A stretch of 64,000 nucleotides of DNA from Saccharopolyspora hirsuta (lineage in GTDB: Bacteria > Actinomycetota > Actinomycetes > Mycobacteriales > Pseudonocardiaceae): the NCBI RefSeq assembly GCF_008630535.1, contig NZ_VWPH01000011.1, positions 62,001-126,000 of the forward strand, given 5' to 3'. A program made the translations under genes and the position numbers. Under the pieces are notes generated by a model. That model saw only the letters and a program-made list of their open reading frames with translations. It was not told where the DNA came from and did not search any database. Shown here one piece after another: positions 8,440-15,572 of the stretch (the first letter of the stretch is position 1; each line of letters starts with the position of its first letter).

Positions 8440-9261
8440 TCACGCCAGAGCGGCCCGGATCTCCTCGACGATGCGGCGCGGGGCGTCCTCCATGGGGAAG
8501 TGGCCCGCTCCGGGGATCGTGGTGAGGGTCGCGTTCGAGATGTCCCGGGCCAGCCGGTGGGCGAAGTCGACCGGCTGCCAGCGGTCTTCGGCGCCCCAGA
8601 TGATCCGGGTCGGGGTGGCCAGGGTTCTCAGCAGCGGCGCCACCCGCTGGGTCGGCGTCGAGTCGTAGTGGCGGACCTGGTGCTCGAAGAAGGACGCCCG
8701 GCCGATCGGTGTCCGATGTGGACGCAGGTACGCCTTGAGGGTGTCGCCGGTCATGCGGGCCGGGTCGGCGACCGTCATCACCAGCTGGCGGGTGAGCAGC
8801 GCTTCGAAGTCCTGCTGGGACATCGCCGCGTGATCGTCGAGGTGGTCGCGGATGATCCGCTGCCAGGTGCTCGACGGCCAGGAGTCGTAGCTGACCGAGT
8901 CGATCAGCACCAGCCGGTCGACGCGGTCCGGGTGCGCGGTGGTGAACAGCTGCGCCACCGCGCCGCCGATGTCGTGCGCGACCAGCGTGCAGCGCCGGAT
9001 GTCCAGCTGCGCCAGCAGTTTCGCCAGCAGGTCGGCCTGCGCGGTGACCGAGGTGTCGCGGTCGACCGAGCGTTCCGAGGCGCCGTAGCCCAGCAGGTCG
9101 TAGACCAGGACGGCGTGGCCGTCCGCTTCGAGCTCGGGCGCCACGTTGCGCCAGATGTGGGAGTGCGACGGCGTTCCGTGCAGGAGCACCAGGGTCTCCC
9201 CGGTGCTCCCGCGGGTGTGGCGGTGGGCCAGCCGGACGCCGTCCACGAGGACGTCGATCAT
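8440..9261 (-). CDS. Alpha/beta hydrolase with aspartate nucleophile
   Basis: A 273-residue alpha/beta-hydrolase. The oxyanion motif HGTPS is near residue 29. The nucleophile elbow reads AHDIGG with Asp97 where esterases have Ser, as in haloalkane/haloacetate dehalogenases and epoxide hydrolases; the catalytic His is His254 in GAGHFPMED. The Trp that follows the nucleophile in classical haloalkane dehalogenases is Ile here, so substrate class is open. The start overlaps the stop of the upstream MDR dehydrogenase gene as ATGA, so translation is coupled and the two enzymes probably act on one substrate. Confidence 0.88.
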   Translation of the reverse strand: MIDVLVDGVRLAHRHTRGSTGETLVLLHGTPSHSHIWRNVAPELEADGHAVLVYDLLGYGASERSVDRDTSVTAQADLLAKLLAQLDIRRCTLVAHDIGGAVAQLFTTAHPDRVDRLVLIDSVSYDSWPSSTWQRIIRDHLDDHAAMSQQDFEALLTRQLVMTVADPARMTGDTLKAYLRPHRTPIGRASFFEHQVRHYDSTPTQRVAPLLRTLATPTRIIWGAEDRWQPVDFAHRLARDISNATLTTIPGAGHFPMEDAPRRIVEEIRAALA

Positions 9262-10292
9262 GCCTGCTCCGCAACGGTGATGACGAGCTTGCCGAAGAAG
9301 TCCTTGGCGGTGAAGGTCCGCTGGGCCTCGCGGAGCTCGCGCAGCGGGTGGGTGCCCGCCAGCAGCGGGGTCAGCTCGCCGCGCTCGACGTGGCCGAGCA
9401 GCTGGGCGAAGTCCTCGTGGGTGCCGAAGGACGAGCCGATCAGCTGCAGCTGCCGCAGGTAGATGGTGCGCAGGTCGGTCTCCACCAGCGGCCCGGCGAT
9501 GCCCCCGGCGACGACGTAGCGCCCGAGCGGGGCGAGCACCCGCAGCAGCTGCGGGAAGGCCGGGCCCGCCACCACGTCGGCCACCACGTCGACGGGGCCG
9601 AGCTCCGCGGCCAGGTCCGGCGAGTTGCGGTCCACCGCCGCGTGCGCGCCGAGCTTCAGCGCCCGCTCGCGCTTCGCGGCGCTGGTCACCGCGACCACCC
9701 GCGCCCCGCGCAGCGTCGCGAGCTGGATCAGCGCCGAGCCGACGCCGCCGGACGCGCCGGTGACCACCACGGTCTCCCCGTCGCGGACGTCGGCCCGGTT
9801 GAGCATGCGCATCGCGGTCGCGTAGGCCGTCGGGAAGGTGGCGAGCTCGGCGTCGCTGAGGGGGCTTTCGACCGCGTGGGCGTTGCCCGCGGGGACGGTG
9901 GTGAACTCGGCGAACCCGCCGTCGCGCTCGCTGCCCAGGTACTCGGTGTCGACCAGCTCGCGCTCGCCGCCGGTGTAGAGCATCGGGTCGACGATCACCC
10001 GCTCGCCCAGCCGCGACCGGGGCACGCCCGCCCCGACCTGGTCGATGCGGCCGACCACGTCGGCGCCCTGGATGCGCGGGAACGCCAGCGGTTCGCGCCG
10101 CCAGCCCGCGGTGCTCGTCGGGTCTTCCGGCGAGCCGTAGGCGCCTTCGCGGGTCCAGATGTCGGTGTTGTTGATGGCGGTCGCGGCGACCCGGATCCGG
10201 ACCTCGCCGGGTCCGGCCTGCGGGGTGGGCACGTCTTCTCGGTACTCCAGCTTCTCCGGTCCGCCGAAGCCGGTGAGCAGCACTGCGCGCAT
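9258..10292 (-). CDS. MDR-family (quinone oxidoreductase-like) dehydrogenase
   Basis: A 344-residue medium-chain dehydrogenase/reductase. The N-terminal GroES-like part starts MRAVLLTGFGGPEKLEY, and the Rossmann loop is VTGASGGVGSALIQLA. It lacks the cysteine-rich structural zinc loop of alcohol dehydrogenases, which fits NADPH:quinone reductase-type members. ATG 10292 is preferred over GTG 10301 because GGGAGAG is 8 bases upstream of it. It is the first gene of a two-gene operon with the hydrolase, divergent from a TetR gene and preceded by its operator. Confidence 0.88.
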   Translation of the reverse strand: MRAVLLTGFGGPEKLEYREDVPTPQAGPGEVRIRVAATAINNTDIWTREGAYGSPEDPTSTAGWRREPLAFPRIQGADVVGRIDQVGAGVPRSRLGERVIVDPMLYTGGERELVDTEYLGSERDGGFAEFTTVPAGNAHAVESPLSDAELATFPTAYATAMRMLNRADVRDGETVVVTGASGGVGSALIQLATLRGARVVAVTSAAKRERALKLGAHAAVDRNSPDLAAELGPVDVVADVVAGPAFPQLLRVLAPLGRYVVAGGIAGPLVETDLRTIYLRQLQLIGSSFGTHEDFAQLLGHVERGELTPLLAGTHPLRELREAQRTFTAKDFFGKLVITVAEQA

Positions 10293-10315
10293 CAGGGGCA
10301 CTCTCCCATCGAGGT

Positions 10316-10327
10316 ATACCGACCGGT
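10316..10327. promoter_or_regulatory. TetR operator, copy 1 (MDR dehydrogenase side)
   Basis: ATACCGACCGGT is the exact reverse complement of the second site at 10371-10382. It lies 24 bases upstream of the dehydrogenase start in the divergent promoter region, so the adjacent TetR protein probably represses this operon. Confidence 0.75.
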
Positions 10328-10370
10328 GTGGTTACCACGATAGGCGCCGCGGTGCGGTCCGTGTCAACCC

Positions 10371-10382
10371 ACCGGTCGGTAT
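10371..10382. promoter_or_regulatory. TetR operator, copy 2 (regulator side)
   Basis: ACCGGTCGGTAT ends 9 bases before the ATG of the TetR gene, so bound protein would cover the start region of its own transcript. This predicts autorepression. Confidence 0.75.
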
Positions 10383-10391
10383 AGTCAGGGC

Positions 10392-10970
10392 ATGGCGGAA
10401 GTCGCGGAGTTGCTGGAGAAGCTGACCCCGGCCGGGCGGCGGGTGCTGGACGTCGCGGCCGAGCTGTTCTACGGCCAGGGCATCCACGCGGTCGGCGTCG
10501 AGGCGATCGCGGCCGGGGCCGGGGTGACCAAGAAGACGCTCTACGCCTGCTTCGGCTCCAAGGACCAGCTCGTCACCGCGTACCTGGTCGAGCGCGACCA
10601 GCGCTGGCGGGAGTGGCTGAGCAGCTGGGTGGCCGAGCACGCGAGCGGACCGCGCGAGGAGCTGCTGGCGGTGTTCGACGCGCTCGGCGCGTGGATGGAC
10701 CGCGCGGACTTCCGGGGCTGCGGCTTCGTCAACGCGCTGGCGGAGACCCCGGACCCCGACCACCCCGCGCGGGCGGTGATCGTCGAGCAGAAGCGGTGGA
10801 TGCGGGAGTACTTCGAGAAGCTCGCGGCGGCTGCGGGCGTCGCCGAGCCGGGGGAGTTCGCCGACAGCGCCCTGCTGCTCTTCGAAGGCGCGACGGTCGT
10901 GGCGTCGGCCGACATCCCCGGCGCGGTCCAGCACGCGCGGCGGACTGCTGAGGTGCTGCTCGGAGGGTGA
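10392..10970 (+). CDS. TetR-family transcriptional regulator
   Basis: A 192-residue regulator. The N-terminal helix-turn-helix runs from about residue 12 to 58, with the family pattern LFYGQGIHAVGVEAIAAGAGVTKKTLYACF. The rest is an all-helical ligand domain with a tryptophan-rich stretch (DQRWREWLSSWV). It is divergent from the MDR dehydrogenase-hydrolase operon, with two inverted operator copies between them and a third upstream of fadB2. The inducer is unknown; an acyl-CoA or a compound processed by the hydrolase is a guess. Confidence 0.9.
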   Translation: MAEVAELLEKLTPAGRRVLDVAAELFYGQGIHAVGVEAIAAGAGVTKKTLYACFGSKDQLVTAYLVERDQRWREWLSSWVAEHASGPREELLAVFDALGAWMDRADFRGCGFVNALAETPDPDHPARAVIVEQKRWMREYFEKLAAAAGVAEPGEFADSALLLFEGATVVASADIPGAVQHARRTAEVLLGG

Positions 10971-11021
10971 TCGGTGGTGATACCTCGGGCGGCTTCCCGT
11001 GGCAGGGTGCGGACGGGGTGT

Positions 11022-11063
11022 CGTGAGTGTTTTCTGGCGCTATGGCAACACAAAACGCTCATG
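11022..11063. terminator. Palindromic hairpin of the CGTGAG..CTCACG family
   Basis: CGTGAGTGTTTT (11022-11033) pairs with AAAACGCTCATG (11052-11063), allowing two wobble pairs, around an 18-base loop. It sits between the convergent TetR and GntR genes and should act as a terminator for both. Similar hairpins occur at 24389 and 28279. Confidence 0.7.
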
Positions 11064-11079
11064 GGCGCGACGCTACCGC

Positions 11080-11733
11080 TCAGTCCACTTCGGACGTGAT
11101 GGTGTCGCGCAGGGCGTCGACCGCGTGGCGGCGGTGCTCGTCGAGCAGCCGGACCAGGTCGTCCGCGCGCCGGTCGTGCGCCGCCGCCACGATGTCGTCG
11201 TGCTCGTGGCGGACGCGCGCCCGGTTGGTGCTGGAGTTGTAGTAGACCGCGCGGTAGGCGTCGGTGGCGTCCCAGAGGGTGCGCACGACGCGCAGCAGCC
11301 GCGGCATCCCGGACGGTTCCAGCAGCGCGAAGTGGAAGCGGCGGTTGGCCGCGATCATGGCGACCAGGTCGCCCTCCTCGGCGGCGGTCTCCACGTCCTG
11401 CTGGGCGTCGGTGATGCGGGCCAGGTCGGTCTCGGTGAACCGCTCGGTGGCCACCGCGGCGGCCTCGGCCTCCAGCAGCTCCCGCATCCGGTAGACCTCC
11501 AGCAGGTCGCGCAGCGACAGCTCGGCCACCGAGTAGCCCCGGTGCGGCTGGTAGACGACCTGGCCCTCCGCCTCCAGCGTCTTCAGCGCCTCGCGCAGCG
11601 GCACCCGGCTCACGCCGAGGCGCTGGGCGATCGAGTCCTGCCGGATCGGCTGGCCCGGGGCCAGGTCGCCGGACACGATGGACCGGCGCAGCTCGCCGAG
11701 CACGAACTCCTGCGTGGTGGGTGGTCGCTGCAT
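11080..11733 (-). CDS. GntR-family regulator, FCD subfamily
   Basis: A 217-residue regulator with an N-terminal winged helix (residues about 5-70, including SIAQRLGVSRVPLREALKTLE) and a C-terminal FCD ligand domain, whose histidines (HFALLEPSG, HEHDDIV, DEHRRHAV) could bind a metal. ATG 11733 is used because MQRPPTTQEFV is a normal family start; the upstream open frame is spurious. It is divergent from the CoA-transferase gene, with a palindrome TTGGATCCAA between them, so it likely controls the CoA-transferase and acyl-CoA dehydrogenase in response to a dicarboxylate-type ligand. Confidence 0.9.
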   Translation of the reverse strand: MQRPPTTQEFVLGELRRSIVSGDLAPGQPIRQDSIAQRLGVSRVPLREALKTLEAEGQVVYQPHRGYSVAELSLRDLLEVYRMRELLEAEAAAVATERFTETDLARITDAQQDVETAAEEGDLVAMIAANRRFHFALLEPSGMPRLLRVVRTLWDATDAYRAVYYNSSTNRARVRHEHDDIVAAAHDRRADDLVRLLDEHRRHAVDALRDTITSEVD

Positions 11734-11793
11734 CCCCGGTTCTCCCGCGCTCGCCGTCTCCGCCGCCTTGACCGGCCGCCGAACAACTGTATA

Positions 11794-11803
11794 TTGGATC
11801 CAA
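11794..11803. promoter_or_regulatory. Candidate GntR operator
   Basis: TTGGATCCAA is a perfect 10-base palindrome inside TATTGGATCCAAAA, midway between the GntR gene and the CaiB gene. Short palindromes of this kind are typical targets of FCD-type GntR dimers. Confidence 0.55.
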
Positions 11804-11854
11804 AATCGCCGTGACGCAAGCCACTGGCGCGTGCGCCGGGGAAGGGCGGGGTGG

Positions 11855-13024
11855 ATGCAGACGCTGCCGTTGGACGGCGTGGTCGTGGCGGACTTCAGCC
11901 GGGTCCTCGCCGGGCCGTACGCGACCATGCTGCTCGCCGACCTCGGCGCCACCGTGATCAAGGTGGAGCGCCCCGGCACCGGCGACGACACCCGGTCGTG
12001 GGGTCCGCCCTGGACCGAGCACAGCTCGTCCTACTTCGAGTCGGTCAACCGCGGCAAGCGCAGCATCGCGCTGGACCTCGACGACCCGCAGGACCGGGCG
12101 ACCGCGCTGGACCTGGTCCGCCGCGCCGACGTGCTGGTGCAGAACTTCAAACCGGGCGCGCTGGCCCGCCACGGCCTGGACCACGCCGCCGCGCGCGAGA
12201 TCAACCCGCGGCTGATCTACACCTCGATCTCCGGCTTCGGCAGCGCCGGGGGAGCGGACCTGCCCGGCTACGACTTCGTGGTGCAGGCGCTCGGCGGGCT
12301 GATGAGCATCACCGGCGAGGCCGACGGGCCGCCGATGAAGGTCGGCGTGGCGCTGGTGGACGTGCTCACCGGCAAGGACGCCGCGCTGGGCATCATGGCC
12401 GCGCTGCGCCACCGGGAGCTGACCGGAGAGGGCCAGCACGTCGAGGTGAACCTGCTGTCCAGCCTGCTGGCCTCGCTGGTCAACCAGATGAGCGGGCTGC
12501 TGACCACCGGCGTCGCACCGCAGCGGATGGGCAACCGGCACCCGAGCATCGCGCCGTACGAGACCCTGCGCTGCGAGGACGCCTTCCTGGCCGTCGCGGT
12601 CGGCAACGACGGCCAGTTCCGCAAGCTGTGCGGGGCGCTCGGGCTGGTCGGGCTGCCCGATGACCCGCGCTTCGCCACGAACGCGCAGCGCGTCGCGCAC
12701 CGCGACGAGCTAGCCCGGCAGCTGGAGAACGTGCTCGGCGCCCGCACCGCGGCCGACTGGCAGGAGCGGCTGCAGGGCCTGGGGATCGCGTGCGGTCAGG
12801 TCAACGACCTGTCGCGGGCGGTGCACTACGCCGAGTCCCTGGGCCTGCGGCCGATGGTCGACCCCGGCGGCGGGGCGGCGATGCAGGTGCGGATGCCCAT
12901 CGACTTCTCCGCGCACGGCAGCGCCGACCCGACGCCCCCGCCGCTGCTCGGCGAGCACGGCAAGGAAGTCCTGGCCTGGCTGGAAGACCCAGCAGAACCG
13001 CTTCCCCCCATCGTGTCCAAATGA
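11855..13024 (+). CDS. CaiB/BaiF (class III) CoA-transferase, possibly glutarate-specific
   Basis: A 389-residue class III CoA-transferase, starting MQTLPLDGVVVADFSRVLAGPYATMLLADLGA, which is the family's usual N-terminus; GGGGAAGGGCGGGG precedes the ATG. It moves CoA between carboxylic acids through a catalytic Asp, which I place in the VALVDVLTG segment near residue 165. The next gene is a glutaryl-CoA dehydrogenase-like enzyme. Paired CaiB and GcdH genes are the known bacterial glutarate route (succinyl-CoA:glutarate CoA-transferase), so glutarate is the best guess. Confidence 0.9.
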   Translation: MQTLPLDGVVVADFSRVLAGPYATMLLADLGATVIKVERPGTGDDTRSWGPPWTEHSSSYFESVNRGKRSIALDLDDPQDRATALDLVRRADVLVQNFKPGALARHGLDHAAAREINPRLIYTSISGFGSAGGADLPGYDFVVQALGGLMSITGEADGPPMKVGVALVDVLTGKDAALGIMAALRHRELTGEGQHVEVNLLSSLLASLVNQMSGLLTTGVAPQRMGNRHPSIAPYETLRCEDAFLAVAVGNDGQFRKLCGALGLVGLPDDPRFATNAQRVAHRDELARQLENVLGARTAADWQERLQGLGIACGQVNDLSRAVHYAESLGLRPMVDPGGGAAMQVRMPIDFSAHGSADPTPPPLLGEHGKEVLAWLEDPAEPLPPIVSK

Positions 13025-13037
13025 TGGATTCCATACG

Positions 13038-13107
13038 CGTTTTGCGTAGCGGTGCCGGTAGCGGAACCTCAGGGGTTCCCTGGACTGCCAGCTGCGAGGG
13101 TGGGTTA
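13038..13107. repeat. Left copy of an inverted repeat flanking gcdH-like gene
   Basis: Two blocks recur in reverse complement after the acyl-CoA dehydrogenase gene. Bases 13038-13072 match the complement of 14652-14686 with a few mismatches (core GGTAGCGGAACCTCA is exact). CCAGCTGCGAGGGTGGGTTA at 13088-13107 is exactly complementary to 14521-14540. The right copy has about 110 extra bases between the blocks. No transposase is present. Confidence 0.75.
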
Positions 13108-13193
13108 ATCGCTGCGCGCTTGCGGCAGCTCACGCCGGTGTTGCGGTACGCGTCGCGGCTGCGGCTCAATAAAGAATCTAGGAGGAACTCGCA

Positions 13194-14387
13194 ATGAGTG
13201 CCGGTGGAAAGCGCCCCGCGTTCGACCCGCGCGACCCGCTCGGGATCGACGCCGAATTCACCCCGGAGCAGCTGGCGATCCGCGACAGCGTGCGCGCGCT
13301 GTGCCGCGACCACGTGCAGCCGCACGTCGCGGAGTGGTACGAGCGCGGGGAGTTCCCGCAGGCCCGCGAACTGGCCCGGGAGCTGGGCAAGCTCGGCGTG
13401 CTGGGCATGCACCTGGAGGGCTACGGCTGCGCCGGGCTGTCCGCTGTGGACTACGGCATCGCCTGCGAGGAGCTGGAGGCCTGCGACTCCGGGCTGCGCT
13501 CGCTGGTGTCGGTGCAGGGCTCGCTGGCGATGTTCGCCATCTGGCGCTGGGGCTCGGAGGAGCACAAGCAGCACTGGCTGCCGCAGATGGCCGCCGGTGA
13601 GGCGATCGGCTGCTTCGGCCTGACCGAGCCCGACCACGGCTCCGACCCGGCCTCGATGCTCACCTCGGCCCGCCGCGACGGCTCCGACTGGGTGCTCAAC
13701 GGCCGGAAGATGTGGATCACCAACGGCAGCATCGCCTCGGTCGCCGTGGTGTGGGCCAAGACCGACGAGGGCGTGCGCGGTTTCGTCGTCCCGACCGACA
13801 CCCCGGGCTTCTCCGCGCCGGAGATCAAGCACAAGCTGTCGCTGCGCGCCTCGGTGACCAGCGAGCTGGTGCTCGACGACGTCCGGCTGCCCGCGGACGC
13901 GGTGCTGCCCGAGGTCACCGGCCTGCGGGGCCCGCTGTCCTGCCTCAACGAGGCGCGCTACGGCATCGTGTGGGGCGCGGTCGGCGCGGGCCGCGCCTGC
14001 CTGGAGGCCGCGCTGGACTACGCGACCACCCGCGAGCAGTTCGGCCGCCCGATCGGCGGGTTCCAGCTCACCCAGGGCAAGCTCGCCGACATGGCGGTGC
14101 GGGTGCAGAACGGTCGCCTCCTCGCCCTGCACCTCGGTCGGCGCAAGGACGCCGGGCAGCTCATCCCGCAGCAGGTGAGCTTCGGCAAGCTGGACAACGT
14201 GCGCGGCGCCCTGGAGGTCGCCCGGACCGCCCGCACCATCCTCGGTGCGAACGGGATCTCGCTGGAGTACCCGGTGATCCGGCACATGACCAACCTGGAG
14301 TCGGTCCTGACCTACGAGGGCACCAGCGAGATGCACGCCCTGACCATCGGCCAGGCCCTCACGGGCCAGAACGCCTTCCGCGGCTGA
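13194..14387 (+). CDS. gcdH: Acyl-CoA dehydrogenase, glutaryl-CoA dehydrogenase-like
   Basis: A 397-residue flavin acyl-CoA dehydrogenase. The FAD/substrate motif CFGLTEPDHGSDPASM (residues about 141-156), the WITNGS segment and the catalytic base in YEGTSEMHALTIGQALTG match the glutaryl-CoA dehydrogenase subgroup, which oxidises and decarboxylates glutaryl-CoA to crotonyl-CoA. A strong AGGAGGA precedes the ATG. The preceding gene is a CaiB CoA-transferase that could make the substrate. The gene sits between inverted repeats and is followed by a perfect long palindrome. Confidence 0.9.
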   Translation: MSAGGKRPAFDPRDPLGIDAEFTPEQLAIRDSVRALCRDHVQPHVAEWYERGEFPQARELARELGKLGVLGMHLEGYGCAGLSAVDYGIACEELEACDSGLRSLVSVQGSLAMFAIWRWGSEEHKQHWLPQMAAGEAIGCFGLTEPDHGSDPASMLTSARRDGSDWVLNGRKMWITNGSIASVAVVWAKTDEGVRGFVVPTDTPGFSAPEIKHKLSLRASVTSELVLDDVRLPADAVLPEVTGLRGPLSCLNEARYGIVWGAVGAGRACLEAALDYATTREQFGRPIGGFQLTQGKLADMAVRVQNGRLLALHLGRRKDAGQLIPQQVSFGKLDNVRGALEVARTARTILGANGISLEYPVIRHMTNLESVLTYEGTSEMHALTIGQALTGQNAFRG

Positions 14388-14401
14388 CCGGGGGTTCCGC
14401 G

Positions 14402-14439
14402 ATTTCAATGGAAATCGGAGGTCCGATTTCCATTGAAAT
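14402..14439. terminator. Perfect 38-base palindrome after gcdH
   Basis: Arms 14402-14419 and 14422-14439 are exact reverse complements of 18 bases with only GG between them; each arm contains the near-palindrome TTTCAATGGAAA. It begins 15 bases after the gcdH stop. It could terminate transcription, but it has no U tract and the arms are AT-rich for this genome, so it may instead be a protein site. Confidence 0.6.
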
Positions 14440-14520
14440 TGTTCATCCCCGTCTGTGGACCGCAGCCGCGAAGGGCGACCGGCACCGACCGGGCAGGTGT
14501 CGCATGCGCCGCCAGGCGCA

Positions 14521-14686
14521 TAACCCACCCTCGCAGCTGGCACCGATGCGGGTTCACGGTGCCCACCCCTCCGGGGTTCCTTCCGGCGAGGACGGCCCAA
14601 CTGCTGTGTATTGGCATACATAAAGTTGGGCACCCACAGCCAGGCGGGCGCTGAGGTTCCGCTACCCGCACCGCCGCGCAAAACGA
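14521..14686. repeat. Right copy of the inverted repeat flanking gcdH-like gene
   Basis: Reverse-complement partner of 13038-13107: bases 14521-14540 match 13088-13107 exactly, and 14652-14686 match 13038-13072 with a few changes. The roughly 110 bases between the two blocks are absent from the left copy and contain a nested stem-loop. Confidence 0.7.
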
Positions 14687-14711
14687 GGTTGGAAGCCCTC
14701 GTCGGGGCCTG

Positions 14712-15470
14712 TCACCAGACGGTGAAGCCGCCGTCGATGACGACGTTGCTGCCGGTGATGAAGCTGCTGGCCTCCGCGGCCAGGAACACCGCCAGCGGGC
14801 CGATCTCGCGCGGTTCGGCCACCCGGCCCATCGGGGTCTGGGCCAGCCACTGCGCGTACCACTCGGGTTGGGTGTCCTGGACGCCCTTGAGCAGGTCCGT
14901 GCCGGTGTAGCCGGGGGAGATGGAGTTGACCCGCACGCCGCGACCGCCCCACTCACCGGCCAGCGACTTGGTCAGCATGATCACCCCGGCCTTCGAGGTG
15001 TTGTAGTGCGCCTGCGGCTGCGGGTGGTTGGAGATCAGCCCGGACATCGAGGCGATGTTGATGATCGAGCCCGATCCCCGCGCCAGCATCGCCCGGCCGA
15101 CCTCGCGGCAGCACCAGAACAGCGCGTCCAGGTTGAGCCCCAGCACGCGCCGCCACGACTCGTCCGAAATGGACTCCGCGGGCTCGTTGGTGACCGTGCC
15201 CGCGTTGTGCACCGAGACGTCGATCCGGCCGTGGTCGGCCACGATCCGGTCGACCAGCCCGGCCACCGCCGCGGAATCGGTCACGTCGACCTGCTGGAAG
15301 CTGCCCCCGACCTGCTCGGCGGCGCTCCGGCCGGTGTCCGGGTTGATCTCCGCGATCACCACCTGCGCACCGGCGGTGCTCAAGGCCTTGGCGATCTCCA
15401 GCCCGATGCCCTGGCCACCGCCGGTGACCAGCGCGACCTTGTCCTGCAACGAGAAGACGTCGTCGCCCAT
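14712..15470 (-). CDS. Short-chain dehydrogenase/reductase
   Basis: A 252-residue classical SDR. The nucleotide-binding loop is TGGGQGIG near residue 16, the NAG motif is in VHNAGTV, and the catalytic Tyr and Lys are in AHYNTSKAG, with the Ser in IASMSG. The C-terminal GSNVVIDGGFTVW is typical. An acidic residue after the second strand (VVIAEINPD) favours NAD over NADP. The substrate (sugar, polyol or hydroxyacid) is not evident. It is a single gene convergent with the gcdH block. Confidence 0.9.
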   Translation of the reverse strand: MGDDVFSLQDKVALVTGGGQGIGLEIAKALSTAGAQVVIAEINPDTGRSAAEQVGGSFQQVDVTDSAAVAGLVDRIVADHGRIDVSVHNAGTVTNEPAESISDESWRRVLGLNLDALFWCCREVGRAMLARGSGSIINIASMSGLISNHPQPQAHYNTSKAGVIMLTKSLAGEWGGRGVRVNSISPGYTGTDLLKGVQDTQPEWYAQWLAQTPMGRVAEPREIGPLAVFLAAEASSFITGSNVVIDGGFTVW

Positions 15471-15572
15471 CCGTCCCGCCCTTCCGCGCTTCGTGATCCC
15501 GCGCCGATTGTGCCGCCGCGTCCGGGCGAAGTGAACCAGCGATCGCGCGCCCGGGCCAGCCGCCCGGCGGGG

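Larger units (their letters stand above)
14388..14711. other. Gene-free region rich in inverted repeats
   Basis: About 320 bases with no gene I can support. It holds an 18-base-arm palindrome (14402-14439), the right copy of the repeat flanking gcdH (14521-14686), and, inside that copy, a nested hairpin in which GCCCAACT (14595) pairs with AGTTGGGC (14634) around an inner TGTAT/ATACA stem. Confidence 0.7.

Noticed and set aside
13038-14686. gcdH as cargo of an insertion sequence
   Set aside because: No transposase and no target-site duplication seen; the repeats are better described as intergenic repeats of unknown mobility.
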